Shown here: positions 33,908 to 46,347 of the stretch, piece after piece | How the letters are laid out: the number at the start of each line of letters is the position of its first letter | How positions within the stretch are numbered: position 1 is the stretch's first letter | Assembly (NCBI RefSeq): GCF_024323335.1 | Contig: NC_066581.1 | Coordinates: 37,261,199 to 37,325,198, forward strand | Length of the DNA stretch: 64,000 bases | From: Lathyrus oleraceus | Lineage: Eukaryota > Streptophyta > Magnoliopsida > Fabales > Fabaceae | Direction of reading: 5' to 3' | Translations under genes and position numbers: made by a program | The notes under the pieces: generated by a model | Told to the model about the DNA's origin: nothing | The model's database searches: none | The model's input: the letters and a program-made list of their open reading frames with translations, nothing else

Positions 33908-36900
33908 TACTTGAACGACCTTCGCATTACGTCCTAAAATAGGCCAAGATGGGCTAGGTATCTAAGGTCCTTGGTTTCTAGGGTTCATATTGGAAAGAGT
34001 AATGCCTAACCACGACTACTCGTGTGACATTAGTGATCCCAATAAAATCTCCACCAAGTGAATGGACTTTCAAGTTAACTTGTTAAGGAATAACTCCACA
34101 CAAGTCAACAAGACTATGCCATTCTCATATCATAAGTGCACTCAAGTTCGGGTGTAGAACTCATCTCACAAGAAAGCACCAAGCATACAAGCAATTAATA
34201 TGGCAAGCAATTCATACATTACAAACAATACATTCATCCCAAATTTGCACAAAAATATGCCACAAATAAATATAAACATACAACACATACAAGCAAAAAG
34301 TAGGCTAAAAGTCAACATACAATTCGAGTCGCCACCACACTTTTATTTGTCCAAAGGAAAGGCTAAAAAGCGAACAAAAGCCAAGTAAGAAGTTTTCAAA
34401 TCAAAAACTAATAAAAATGTCAGAGATCTAGGTAAGGGGGTTGGTTATGAAATGGGAAGGTTTTATGCACCCAAAACATCCTTAGTACTCTAAGGGAACC
34501 TCTTTTTGCAAATATGTGTTGTAGGTTGGTATTTGTGAAAAGATTTGTGCAAAAGATTGGAGGGATGAGAAGAGAATAGATTATATTTACAAGTTTGATC
34601 GTTTGAATGGATGAACCCATTGCCTACGTACACTCACAAAGGAGGATCAAAACCTCGTAGTTCGTGGTAAAAATCGCAAAGATTGGTGGATTGATTTCAA
34701 TCAAAAGCCTTAAGGTCTTTTGTTATCAAAGGGAGAAAACTCAACCTAAACCAATAATCCACCATGTGAGGAAGGCTTCAACATGCTAGTGAGGGGTTAA
34801 CCCTATAATAAGCATGGAAGGCTTATAATCCAACACTAAGGATGAGGTGAGATTTACATCAACCACTATGATAACTCAAACCTATGACTAATGTTTTGAA
34901 AAGGTTTTAACAAGTGGCCATTGGAACCACAAAACAACTTGAAATGGGTTATATTTACAAGTTAGATTTATTTAAAAAATGAGGTCAAAGTTGGATTAAA
35001 GTTTATTTACAATGAGTATTTATGAAAATGGTTTTGAAAAGTCAAAGGCCTAAGGCCTAGGTTTCTAATTTGAAATAAAGTCAAAGTTTTGAAAATGATT
35101 TTTGGCTTGGTTAGAGTGGGGAGAAGAGAGAAGGGCTATTCCTAAAGTATACAAATATAAGAGGGGGAAAGATAACCCTTGGATTTCCTTTCCTTGGAGT
35201 TATATAGAGATGACTCAAGATGCTCATTTCCTTTGGATTTAGCACACAAACAAGCAATCAATAATTTGAATTCAAGCTCCTAGGATCTCCATTTGGCTTG
35301 GCTCTTAACTTGGCTACTCATGACAATGGTCCTCTTTTCACAATCTTAAGATGAGGTTCCTATCATACAAAAGCACACATCAAAAAAGCTCACAGCATAA
35401 TAAAGGGAATGGACAAAGAATAAGTTTGAGGAGAAGTCTTTTGAGGTCAACTTTGAATTTTAGCATTCTAAAGGCACGAGGCCTAGTTGCTCTTCAACAA
35501 ATTTTACATTCCAAAGGCATGAGGCCTAGTTGCTCTTGAACTCCTTTAAGCATGGGTAAATCGTAATTCTAAGTCCTTTCTCCTTTTGCATTTTTGTTCA
35601 CATCAAAACAAACACAAAACAACACAAGATAGAAATATATTTATATACAATAGTGGGTTCAAATGAGAAAAAGAAAAATGACATAAACATAAATATGTGC
35701 TCAAGTGAGCAAAGATGAAAATCAAGATGAGCAAGAAATAAATGACATTAAAAGTAAATGACAAGAATTTAAAAGCTCAAATTAAAGTTAGTAGTTAGTA
35801 AGGTTATGTTAGCTTGTCATGAGATATTATAGCGCTATGTTAAGCAATCGTAAGTGGACTAATGTAGTAGTCACACCTATCTGAGGCCGGTCAATAATAA
35901 TATAGGCAAAGAACACAAGTTAGAGGTCATGACTAGTAAGCCAAGCTCCATAAACTTGCCATGCCAAACAAAAGGGGGAAGGGCCTTGTATTGACCTTTG
36001 GTTATTTGCTTGACCAAGAAGTAACCTATCTTTGACACAAAGTAACTCACTTGATCATGGATCAAGTTGAGTATGGTTTGGATCAAAGAAGATTAAACTT
36101 ATATTTGTCAAGACCAACCTCAAGACTTTAACTCATTGGCCATTGAGGGAAAGAAAGGGATGAAGATGAAAGGGAGGGGGTAAGAAGACAACAACCAATC
36201 CCAATTGATCAAAGTTGAATCAAATCAACCTTGATTAACACCAAACAGAAGAAGAATCAATATGACAAGTCAAGAAGTCAATAATATTTTTTTGGTATTT
36301 TTTGAATTAAAAGAAAATACAAATAAAAATTAAACAAACAAAGTTGAACCTCAAATTCAATTCAAAACAACTTCAATGAGTCCAATTAAATTCTCATAGG
36401 TTCAATATAGTCAAACAAACTTTGACTAATTTTCTCACAAATTTTTGAAATCAGAAAGTAATTAAAATCAATAAAAAACAACCAAAAATAGCATAATATA
36501 AATTAAAATCTCAAATAATCTCAAAACAATCAAGAAATTGTTGAGACTATTTTTCATTGAATTATCATGATCCATAGATGCTATGAAAATATTTTTGTAT
36601 TTTTTAAAAGTCAGAAAGTATTTTAAAATGAATTAAAAACTTTGAAAATCAAAGAATTCATGAAAAATATCAAATGAAGTCACAAAAATAATAAAAAAAA
36701 TCATAATATCAGACTAGATTTTTCAAGAAAAATTTCAAAGTTGGTCTCATATTTTTCTGACTTCATATGAGTTTTTAATGAATTTTTGAAAATGAAACGA
36801 TTTAACAGAAAATAAAAAGAAAATGAAATAAGCGAAAAATGCTCAGCCATCTGATCCAAATTCATTAATTGACGTGGCACAAGGCACGACTTGGATCTGA

Positions 36901-37007
36901 GGATACACGGTAGGCTCAAGTCAAACGCGCAACACAACGAATTAAAGGAAGTAATTAAAACGGATGCACACGATTAGATCGTGAGAGCAAGATCCAAAGG
37001 CCCTGGT
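33908..37007 (-). mobile_element. Ogre element B remnant: leader piece and truncated LTR
   Basis: 33908 to about 34318 matches the Ogre leader (as at 5385-5750). About 34319-37007 matches the 3' two thirds of an Ogre LTR on the minus strand. The PBS and the last bases of the LTR, present in A, are missing: leader runs straight into the internal GAGTCGCCACC. At about 37007 the LTR stops abruptly and Athila RT sequence begins, with no LTR terminus. Two units of AGGCCTAGTTGCTCTT lie at 35460-35540. No intact ORF. B is the host of A. Confidence 0.75.
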
Positions 37008-37613
37008 ACTTGGAAAAATCCAGGATATCCATCAAGATAACAAAAGTAAGGGTGTCTGGAAAGACGCTCCAGCATTTGATCTATGAATGGAAGGGGGAAA
37101 TGGTCTTTCCTAGTTGCCTTATTTAGCTTCCTATAATCTATGCACATACGCCATCCGCCTTCTATGCGTTTAGTGACATGCTCTCCCTTTTCATTCTGCA
37201 CGACTGTGATGCCTCCCTTCTTGGGTAGCACATGTACAGGACTTACCCACTTACTATCAGAGATCTGATAGATTATACCAGCTTCCAGTAGTTTAAGGAC
37301 TTCCTTCTTCACCACCTCGCTCATCACAGGGTTGATTCGCCTCTGATGTTCTCTTGAAGATTTTGAATCCTCCTCTAGTGAGATCTGGTGCATACACATG
37401 GATGGGCTAATACCTTTTAAATCAGAGATGTTGTACCCTAAGGCAGAGGGGTATTTTCTTAAAACATTCAAGAGTCGATTCGTCTCGTCTTGGTTTAAGG
37501 TGGCACTAACTATTATTGGGCGGTTCATTTCTTCATCCAAAAACTCATATCTAAGGTTCTTGGGTAGTTCCTTAAGTTCTTGGGCTGGTTTTTGAGAATT
37601 AGGTGAAGGGTCT
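37008..37613 (-). pseudogene. Athila-lineage reverse transcriptase, N-terminal part
   Basis: Minus-strand coding from 37613 down. It reads through the linker (AQELKELPKNLRYEFLDEE), the RINPVMSEVVKKEVLKLLEAG segment, VSPVHVLPKKGG, the CIDYRKLNKATRKDHFPLPF motif and ends just after the catalytic-Asp box LDGYPGFFQV. The wording matches the Athila clade of Ty3/gypsy (established family knowledge). RT palm box YxDD, RNase H and integrase are missing because of the junction with B near 37007. It is the continuation of the fragment at 42546-44026, separated by the solo LTR. Confidence 0.88.
37609..37613. repeat. Target duplication of the solo LTR, left copy
   Basis: GGTCT precedes TGTAAGACC and recurs at 42541-42545 after the LTR end. 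Confidence 0.93.
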
Positions 37614-39131
37614 TGTAAGACCCCAATTTTGACCCTAAGATCCCTCATCGCATCATAACATTGCATTTGCAAAGCCTCAAGGATCATAAGCATCTTGGTT
37701 CCCCTTGCCTTTGGGTGGGACCTCTTGTGAGTGGTTTGAGATCACCAAGCATGCTTGAATTGTATATCATTGCTTTTCTCATTTTTGTTTACTAACCAAA
37801 AGCACAAAAATATGTCACTAACATCTTTTGTTTGTAGCTTGAGCAATCACAAGGTCTAAAAGCTCCTAGGAGATCATTGGTGCAAAGATATGGCCAAGAG
37901 AAGATGAAGGCAAGCATGGCAATGGTTCCCAAATCTCTCATCCATCAAATATTCCTCCTTATCATCTCAATACATCATTTTGATCAAAGCAAGTCAAAGG
38001 GTTTGAGGTTTGTTCCTCAAGAAAACCCTAATTCATCTGATCACCCACAATGCCTTGCTGATGAAGCAACCTCAGCCCATGGTCAAATACAATCAAGGGA
38101 AGTTCTTTAATTCATCATTTCATGCATATTTGAACTTATTTGAGTGCCCTCAATCATCAATTCATCAAGATATGAGTTGTGGACTTGAGAAGTTGATCAA
38201 TCAATTCATCTGACTATTTTAAAATGCACTGAGACCTAATTTTTTATGTGTTGGTCAAATGGAGGTGATCCCAAAAGCAAAAATGTTCTTAAGGACAATA
38301 TGAACAACTTTCATGTTCATCAAAAATTGATTTGAAGCTTGGAAGGTCATCTCCCATTCCAAGACATTATAGGTCATTTTGACTGAAACCCTAATTTTGA
38401 GTCAACTTCCCAAGAACATAACTCATTCATTTTTCATGATTTTGAGGTGGGATAAGATTCATTGGAAAGAGTATTGTGTCTACTTCAAATGTTATGTTGA
38501 ACAAAATTTCAAAATCTCAAAATAAATACATGTGATAATGCAAAACATTATAGGTCACTTTGGACCAAATGCATTGAAAGGCAAAACAGTCCAACTTCAA
38601 GTGCCCATAACTTCTTCATAAAAAATCGAAATGATGCAAAATTTAAGTCCATCTTGATTTTCTAGACAATATATACAACTTTTATGTTGGAAGTTGTTTC
38701 ATTTGAGGCTTGCATCATCAAAACAGAAGGGCTTGAAGTTGGTCCATTTTGACTAAATTCTCAAAGGCATGTTTTGCACTATGAACTTCATGGCCTATTT
38801 TCATAAATTCCCACACTTCAAATGAGTTTTTGTCCAACATAACATTTGTTCCTTATGTCAAAACCTTTCCAACCATTACTCATATGCTTATGTTTGGATC
38901 TTCTAATTGGCATTTTCGAAGAGATGAAGTTTTAGGCACAATTATGCAATTCATGATGAAACTTCATGCACAAGCCATTGCCTTGCAAATTACACGTCCA
39001 AACCTTCTCCAAACAAGCTCAACATCCATTTGCACCAGGTTTTGGGCCTCACATGCGCCTGTACAGGCCCATGCATGGAGGACCCAATTCTCATGCACAC
39101 GAATTCTTCATGACTTTACATCAGCTCCATC

Positions 39132-39139
39132 TATAAATA
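39132..39139 (+). promoter_or_regulatory. TATA box of the solo LTR
   Basis: TATAAATA in the context CTCCATCTATAAATAGAAGG is a canonical plant TATA box about 1.5 kb into the LTR. Confidence 0.65.
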
Positions 39140-39843
39140 GAAGGAATTGCTCACTTCAAAACTCAACCTAAGGGCGCCTGAAATGCTGCAAGAGTGAATT
39201 CCCAACCATACCAAAGGAGCTAAAATCCATTTTCTTCAAAAAAATTCAAATCTGAAATTCAATTGAATTTGGTTGAATCTTCAAATCTAAAGCTCCTAAA
39301 CCTTCATCATTTGATTCATAGAAGTTCTATTTTGCAAAAGGAACCAAGGAAAGGGACTCAAAGCTTCACAATCCAAAGGTTTTGGTCAACTGTTTTTTTG
39401 CTTTGAATCCCCTATTTCTTTGATCTATTGAACTGGATATTGTGTTGTCTGAAGTCCTCTCTATAGAGGCATCATTGCTGTGTGTTTAATTTTCAAAATC
39501 AAGCAAGTTCATGATGAACACCATCAAGCTTCCATCTCTGATTTCTCTCTCAATAAGAATCTAGAGTGGAAGTGAGTGGTATAGGAGTGATGTACATCAC
39601 TTCCTCTTTCGATTGATGCCTAGATCGTCCATTTTGGTGAGCGTTTGAACCTCTGTGTTTTTTTTCCCTCATCGGAGCTCACCGGAGAAGATGGTGGCGC
39701 TGGCCACCGTCTCTTTGCCAGATTGAATATGGACCATTGGATGCGTTTCCCAGATTTAATCATAGCCTTTCATTCTTATGACTTTCAATAATGCAGTGTG
39801 CTTCGCCTTTGACTCTGGATCACCATGAGCGCGCGCATGTGGA

Positions 39844-39886
39844 GCGTCTGATCAGCCACGTCAATTAATGAGGCTTGATCAGACGC
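39844..39886 (+). repeat. Stem-loop in the solo LTR
   Basis: Perfect 11-base arms GCGTCTGATCA and TGATCAGACGC around a 21-base loop, extendable by GCC/GGC with one bulge. It lies about 712 bases after the TATA box, just before the conserved CATAACTC...ATATGGGA block, the same position as the C palindrome. Confidence 0.75.
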
Positions 39887-42545
39887 CTCTCCTTTTTTCT
39901 GATTTTCTTAATTTCCATTTTATTTCTTTTATTCCATTAAACTTCAAAAAATCATAACTCTTTCATTTTTATTCCAAAAAATATGGGACCAATTGCATTA
40001 TTTCTCTTTTTAATTCTAGTTTCTAAAAATGATTTTTAATATTTTTTATTTCATCATTTGATTTTTTTGTGAATTTTCTCTTTTCTGCTCATTTTTAATT
40101 CATTTTTAATAGTTTTTGATATTCACAAAATACAAAATATTTTCTCAACCTATTTGAATGATGATGGATCTATGAAAAATATTCTCATCAATTTATTAAT
40201 TGATTTGAGATTTATTTGAGATTTTAGTTCAATTAGGTTATTTTTATTCATTTTTAATTGATTAAAAATAGTTTCTGACTTTTAAAAATGCTGAATTTCT
40301 TTGTCAAACTTTGTTTGACCTTGTTGAACTTAGGATAAATCACTTGGACTTTTCAAAGTTGATTTGAAGTGATTTTGAGGTTTGACCTTTCTTTAATATT
40401 TTAATTCAAGTTTATGTTGAATATTGAAAAATGCCAAAAATATTTTGTTCATTTCTTGACTTCCAATCTCCATCTCACTTCTGTTTTTGATTGTTTGACC
40501 ATGATCCTCAAAGTCATTGGTCAACACTTGTTTATTGGTACATTCTATCTCATTTAATGCCCTTTATTCTTTTCATTTCCATTTCCGTTATTCATCTCCT
40601 TCTCCTTCTTTTCCTTTTTGATCAATGAGTTAAAGGTTGATAAGTTAGTATTGATTATGAAGGCTTAATCTTCCTTGATTCAAATCTAATTCATCTTGAT
40701 TAATTGATCAAATTAATGGCTTTGCATTAAGGATAGGTTTCTTCCTAAATCATGCAAAGGACTTAAACCAATACAAGATCAATTCTCTTTTTCTTTTTTG
40801 GCATGGCAAGTTGTTGGAACTTGGTCCACTAATCAAGACTTCTAACTTATGTTGTTGCCTACATTATTATTGACCGGCCTCAGATAGTTGTGACTTCTAC
40901 ATAAGTCCAATTACGATTGCTTAACATAGCGCTAAATATGCCTTATGACACACTAACTACTTACACTAATCATTAACCATTAACATTTACTTTTTGCACT
41001 TTACATTTATGCAATTTACTATTCTTGTACATATTATTCATTTGCTTTGCCCTTTGCTCACTTGAGCACATGTTTAAGTTAATGCAATTTGCCTTTTGCT
41101 CACTTGAGCACATAATTGTGTATATACTATTGTGCTTGTGTTTTGTTTTGATTGTTGTGGACCAAAATGCAAAGAATTGGACAAAATGGACTTAGACTTT
41201 AGGACTTTCCCTATACAAATATGGAGTCAAAGAGCAACTAGGCCTCATGCCTTTAGAATGCTATAAATGTCAAAGAGCAACTAGGCCTCATGCCTTTAGA
41301 ATGCTTAATATTGAAAGATGACCTTGAAAGGACCAACTTCTAAACTCTTCTTGTCCATTCCTTGTTTGTTTTGCTAGAATCTTTTAATATGTGTGTTCTG
41401 GTGCTAGGGATTCCACCTTGATTCAACATTGAGGAACCATTCCCACGAGATTCTAAGGGAGAGAGATCCAAGATACATCTGGGGGCTTTCCAAGAGTTCA
41501 TTTGATTGTTGATTGCTTTAGTTTATGCTTATGTGATTGCATATTCCAAAGGATGGGAGCTACTTGGATCATCAATATGATCTCAAGAGAGGAACTCCAT
41601 TTGTGGTTTTACTTCTTATTCCTTACCTCTTGTGTGTTTAGGACTTTAGCCATTCTTCTTCTTATCTCCACTCTAACCCAAGCCAAAACTTTTGTGCAAA
41701 CATTAACACTTCTTTTCAACATTAGAAACCTAAGCCTTATGCTTTTGATTTTCAAACGTTTCTTTTCATAACACTTATTTTGAATTGAACTTCTAAGCCA
41801 ACTTTGACCATATTTTGTATATACTTTCCATTGGTAAATATAACCCATTCAAATACTTTTGTGGTTTCAATGGCCACTTTCTTAATCATTTTTTTTACAA
41901 CCTTTAACTATTAGGTTTGAGTTATCCTTGAGGTAGATGTAATACTCACATATATCCTTAGTGATGGACAATGAGTCTTCCATGCTTATTATAGGGTTAA
42001 CCCCTCACTAACATGTTGAAGTTATCCTCACATGGTGGATTTGTGGTGTTAGGTTGAGTTTTCTCCCTTTGATAACAAAAGACCTTAAGGCTTTTGGACC
42101 AATCAATTCACCAATTCATTTTGAGATTTTTACTCCGAACTATGAGGTTTTGATCCTAATCTTTTTTAAGATGGTACGTAGGCAATAGGTTCATCCATCC
42201 ATACACAAAATGTAAATAAACTTGTACATTCTCTTCTCATCTCTTCAATCATGTTTGCACAAATAAACTTTCACAAAATACCAACCTTACAACAAATGTG
42301 AAAAGGGCTCCCTAGGAGTACCTAGGATGTTTTGGGTGCTTAAAACCTTCCCATTGCATAACCAACCCCCTTACCCAGATCTCTGACTTTTTTACTAGTT
42401 TTTGATTCGATAAAACTTTTAGGTTTTTGTTCACTTTCTAACCATTCCTTTGGATAAATAGAAGTGCGGTGGCAACTCGACTTGTATGGTTTACCTTAGA
42501 TTTAGTCAATATCTGTAATGGTGACGAATACCCCGCTACAGGTCT

Positions 42546-44026
42546 GGAGTAAGACCCAAACATTCGTTAGTGAGAGGTTCCGTTTCCTCTAACTCTTCAT
42601 CCTTTTCATTCGGGTTTAAAAATAGTTCGATCTTAGGTTCTCCTTGATAAAATTCTCTTATGCACTCATCTATGATATCGATCGCATAACATGCGTCTCC
42701 TAGAATTGGTGTCATCATAAATTTTGAAAGAATGATATCGATATTTTTGTCCCTTACTTAGAAGGTTAATTTCCCTCTTTTGACATCTATTATAGCTCTG
42801 GCTGTTGATAAGAATGGTCTACCTAAAAGGATAGGGATATCTTCGTCTTCTTTGATATCCATGACCACAAAGTCTGTTGGGATATAAAGTTGACCGATCC
42901 TAACTGGGATGTCTTCTAAAATACCTACAGGATACTTAACAGATCTATCGGCTAATTGAAGGGACATCTTAGTTGGTTGATATTCTCCTAGGTTTAGCCT
43001 CTTACATACAGCTAAGGGCATTAAACTTACATTAGCGCCTAAGTCTAGGAAAGCTTTGTCGATCACATGATTTCCTAAAATGCAAGGTATAGAAAAACTA
43101 CCAGGGTCTTTCTCCTTCTTAGCAAGTTTATCCTCGGAAATAAAGTTGAATTCCAAGGGTTTTGGATCGTCGAGCCTACGCTTGTTAGTTAAGATGTCTT
43201 TGAGAAATTTGGCATAAGATGGAATTTGGGTGATAGCTTCGGTGAAAGGAATCTCTACATGAAGCCTTTCTATCACTTTTATAATTTTTTTATATTGGTT
43301 GTTGACTTTGGTTTATTTAAGTCTTTGCGAATATGGGATTGGTGGTTTGTACGGGGGCTGTGGTTTGTAAGTTTTATCCTTGGCTTCACCTTCTTGGTTG
43401 GTTTGTTTCTCAGGTTCCTCTAGTTCCTTTTCTTGGTTGGTAGGCACATTCTCTTTAGAAGATTTGGACTCGCTCATTGCTGGGTTCTGAGGCCCTTCGT
43501 AAGCGGTCCCACTTCGTAACGAGATAGCGTTAGCTTGCCCTCGAGGGTTTGGTTGAGGTTGTCCAGGAAATTGGCCTCCAGGTGTAGTTTGTGGGGCATG
43601 GTTTTGTACTACCTGTGAGATCTGGGTTTCAAGCATCTTGTTGTGAGTGATTATCTGATCAACCTTGGTTCCTAATTGCGTTATAAGTTCGTTTACGTGA
43701 ATGTTTTGGTTTAGGAATTCTTTATTTTGCTGAGTCTGGCCCGATATAAAGCTTTCCATGATCTTCTCAAGGTTAGACTTCTGTGGCACAACTTGCATAG
43801 GTTGGTTAGGTTTTTGGGCTTGACAACCTTGCGGTCTCTGAGGTGCATTATTTTGGATAGGGTTCTGGTTTCTATAAGAGAAATTTGGATGATTTTTCCA
43901 TCCAGGGTTGTAAGTGTTTGAAAACGGGTTACCTTGGGCGTAATCCACTTGGTCGGTATTTTGTTCATTTAAAAGGTTACACTCCGCCAATTCGTGTCCT
44001 TTAGATCCACAGAGTTTGCACTCTGT
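42546..44026 (-). pseudogene. Athila-lineage gag C terminus and protease
   Basis: Reads on the minus strand in one frame, from the zinc knuckle CKLCGSKGHELAEC (about 44010-43975) through a Gln/Asn/Pro-rich gag tail to a protease with the Athila-type DLGANVSLMPL box and ILGRPFL, then the linker toward RT. Two stops interrupt it, at 43313-43315 and about 42755-42757. The gag N terminus is missing because element D inserted at 44027. The protease active site is D-LG-A, typical of Athila, instead of DTG/DSG. The fragment is continued at 37613 across the solo LTR. Confidence 0.9.
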
Positions 44027-45038
44027 TGTAGCACCTCAAATTTGCACCTCCCATTTTGTACATTCATTTTCATGTTTAAGTCATTAGCATTGCATTGTCC
44101 ACTGCATAACATTGCATTGTCCATTGCCTAGTGCAAGTCATCAGTCAAGACTGGTCAGGAGATTCAGTTGTGCAAGCAAGCAAGTGCATTTCCTATGGAA
44201 GCAAAGCCCTAGGGTTGGTTCAATGAGTTCATGTGACCTAGGGATCATTTTGAAGTGGTTTGGCCAAAGGTTGGATGTTCAGAGATCATCAGTCAAGATG
44301 CAATTCATCTGAAACCCTAGAAAGTCAACCAAAGTCAATTGTGCATTCAACCAATGGATTTGAAGGTGGGAGATGGTTAGAGAGGCCTCATTCATGTCCA
44401 TACAAGTCTCATTTGACATTGCAAACATCAACAATGAAGAATTTGAGGTTAGATGAAAAGTTTCCAAAAATAGTAAGTGACCTGTAATTTGGAATTGCCA
44501 AAAATGGAAAGGTCTTCTCCTCAAGTTTACATCATCATGAAAGCTTCAAATGGAATTTTGTCCAACATGAAAGTTGAAGATCTGGTTCTCCCATTTTCAA
44601 AAAGTCCAAGAACATGAATTTCTCATGTATGGTTGGAAAGTTATGGATCAATCATTGTCAAGCAAATTTGAATTTCAAAAGGGGATAACTTTTGCACCAT
44701 AAGGCCAAATGAGATGGTTCTTTTTGCAACATTCCTATTTTGACATGAGCTATCCAATTCATGCATCACATATCATGCATTTTGATCACAAAAATTTTGG
44801 ATTTTCCATTTGAATTTTGGAGGGAAAGTTTAAATTCAAAAACTATGCATTGTCCACACATTCCATCATGTGCATTTGGCTCCAAACTGATTTTTCAGGT
44901 GAATTAAGCACAGAATCATGCACTGTAGCATTGGTTATCACACATTAAGGTGCATTTTCAAATTGGCCATTACACCTTCATTTCACTTAATCTAATTGCA
45001 TTGCTTAATCATGATTAAAAAACTTCATTAGTCCATCA

Positions 45039-45046
45039 TATATAAA
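45039..45046 (+). promoter_or_regulatory. TATA box of the D LTR
   Basis: TATATAAA about 1.0 kb into the LTR, the same relative place as in C. Confidence 0.6.
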
Positions 45047-45854
45047 GATAATCATAACAGAAAACAGGGTGAACATTTCATTTTGCTCAGATCTAGATCA
45101 GATTCACCAAGCTTCACATTTTTTTCCTCTCAACTTTTCTTCGATTTTCTTCATAAACCTTGTTGTGTTCTTGATTAATCTATGATCCACAAGCATTTTC
45201 TGAGCTGGATTGAAGCAGGATCAAGAGAATTTCGAGCTGGTTTGGAACTGTTGAAGTTTTGCATCATCAATGGCAGTTGAGGATTTGAGCCATAGCAAGC
45301 ACGATTGAGCATTGAACCTTCCTTCATTACATTGTACAAGCATTGGAGAGTAACTGTTTGGACCTTACAAGGCTTGAAAGCAACAAATCCAGTTCTGCAC
45401 TTCAATTAAGGTCAGAAACCAATCCTCATAATTCGTGAAATTGATGTATGCATGTTGTAGATCTTTCTTAGGTGATTAATCTGAGCTTTGTATCATCGAA
45501 TTCCATTGAGAAATGAGCAAGTTAGGTTGGATCAAAGTTTGATGGATGAATGTTCTCGCATGTGAATCTTTTGATGTGGTTTGAGTTAGGTTAAATTGAT
45601 CATAGCATGATGTTGTATGTTGAAAGATGAGTGTGATGATATATTCATTTTGCATTTCTGGAATATTTGTTCATAACCTGGAAAATTATGAAGAAAATGT
45701 ATGAAGATCCTAGGGTTCCATCTCCAGAAGCGTGTTTGATCTGTTTTAGCCTTGCTTGCATGCGTTTTTCTGTTTGTCTCCATGTATTGGTCCACGTAAG
45801 GATTACTTGGCACAATGATTGGTCCAGAGCGCATGGCCTTGCCACGTAGGCTTT

Positions 45855-45875
45855 AATGAAACGACGCGTTTCATT
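45855..45875 (+). repeat. Stem-loop in the D LTR
   Basis: Arms AATGAAACG and CGTTTCATT with a 3-base spacer, about 816 bases after the TATA box, followed by the conserved TTCATAACTC block. Positional equivalent of 9268-9296. Confidence 0.7.
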
Positions 45876-46324
45876 GATAAGGCGCTACTTTCAAATTTCA
45901 ACGCGGTTCGAACCTTGCTCAGTGCATTTCCATAATTGGCTTTTGCATTCTTATTCCTTTACCATCCATGTTCATGTACCATGCTTCCATGTTTTTTTGT
46001 TTTTTTCATTCATTCAAAAATTCATAACTCAATGAATATTGATCCAATTGACTTGGGATTTTTTGCACTTTGTCCCTCAAGATGTCTACTATTTTATGGC
46101 TATTTTTCCAGAATTTATGCACGGTTGGAATTTGATTTTGTTTAGGGATTGTTCACATATGTGCTTTTCTTGACCTTGCTTGCCATTTGCTTCATGAAAT
46201 GATGAATTTTAATCCAATGCCTGTGAAATTTGGTATGCTTAAACTAGAAATCTTTAGGGACATTTTGATGTAGAGTTTGTATTTTTCTCATTTCTGGTTG
46301 TTGAGATATGATCTGGTTAATGAA

Positions 46325-46347
46325 GGTGTGACAATGTGTGTCACACC
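46325..46347 (+). repeat. Conserved hairpin in the D LTR
   Basis: Perfect 9-base arms GGTGTGACA / TGTCACACC with loop ATGTG. Same structure and context as 9700-9722 in C. Confidence 0.75.

Larger units (their letters stand above)
37614..42540 (+). repeat. Ogre solo LTR (4927 bp) inserted in the Athila remnant
   Basis: Starts TGTAAGACCCC and ends CCGCTACA, with 5-bp GGTCT duplications on both sides and no internal region. This is the usual product of recombination between the two LTRs of one element. It belongs to the same subfamily as the A LTR. It contains TATAAATA at 39132-39139, a hairpin at 39844-39886, a two-unit tandem repeat at about 41225-41310 (AGGCCTCATGCCTTTAGAAT) and the internal PBS-like site at 42470. 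No gene. Confidence 0.95.
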
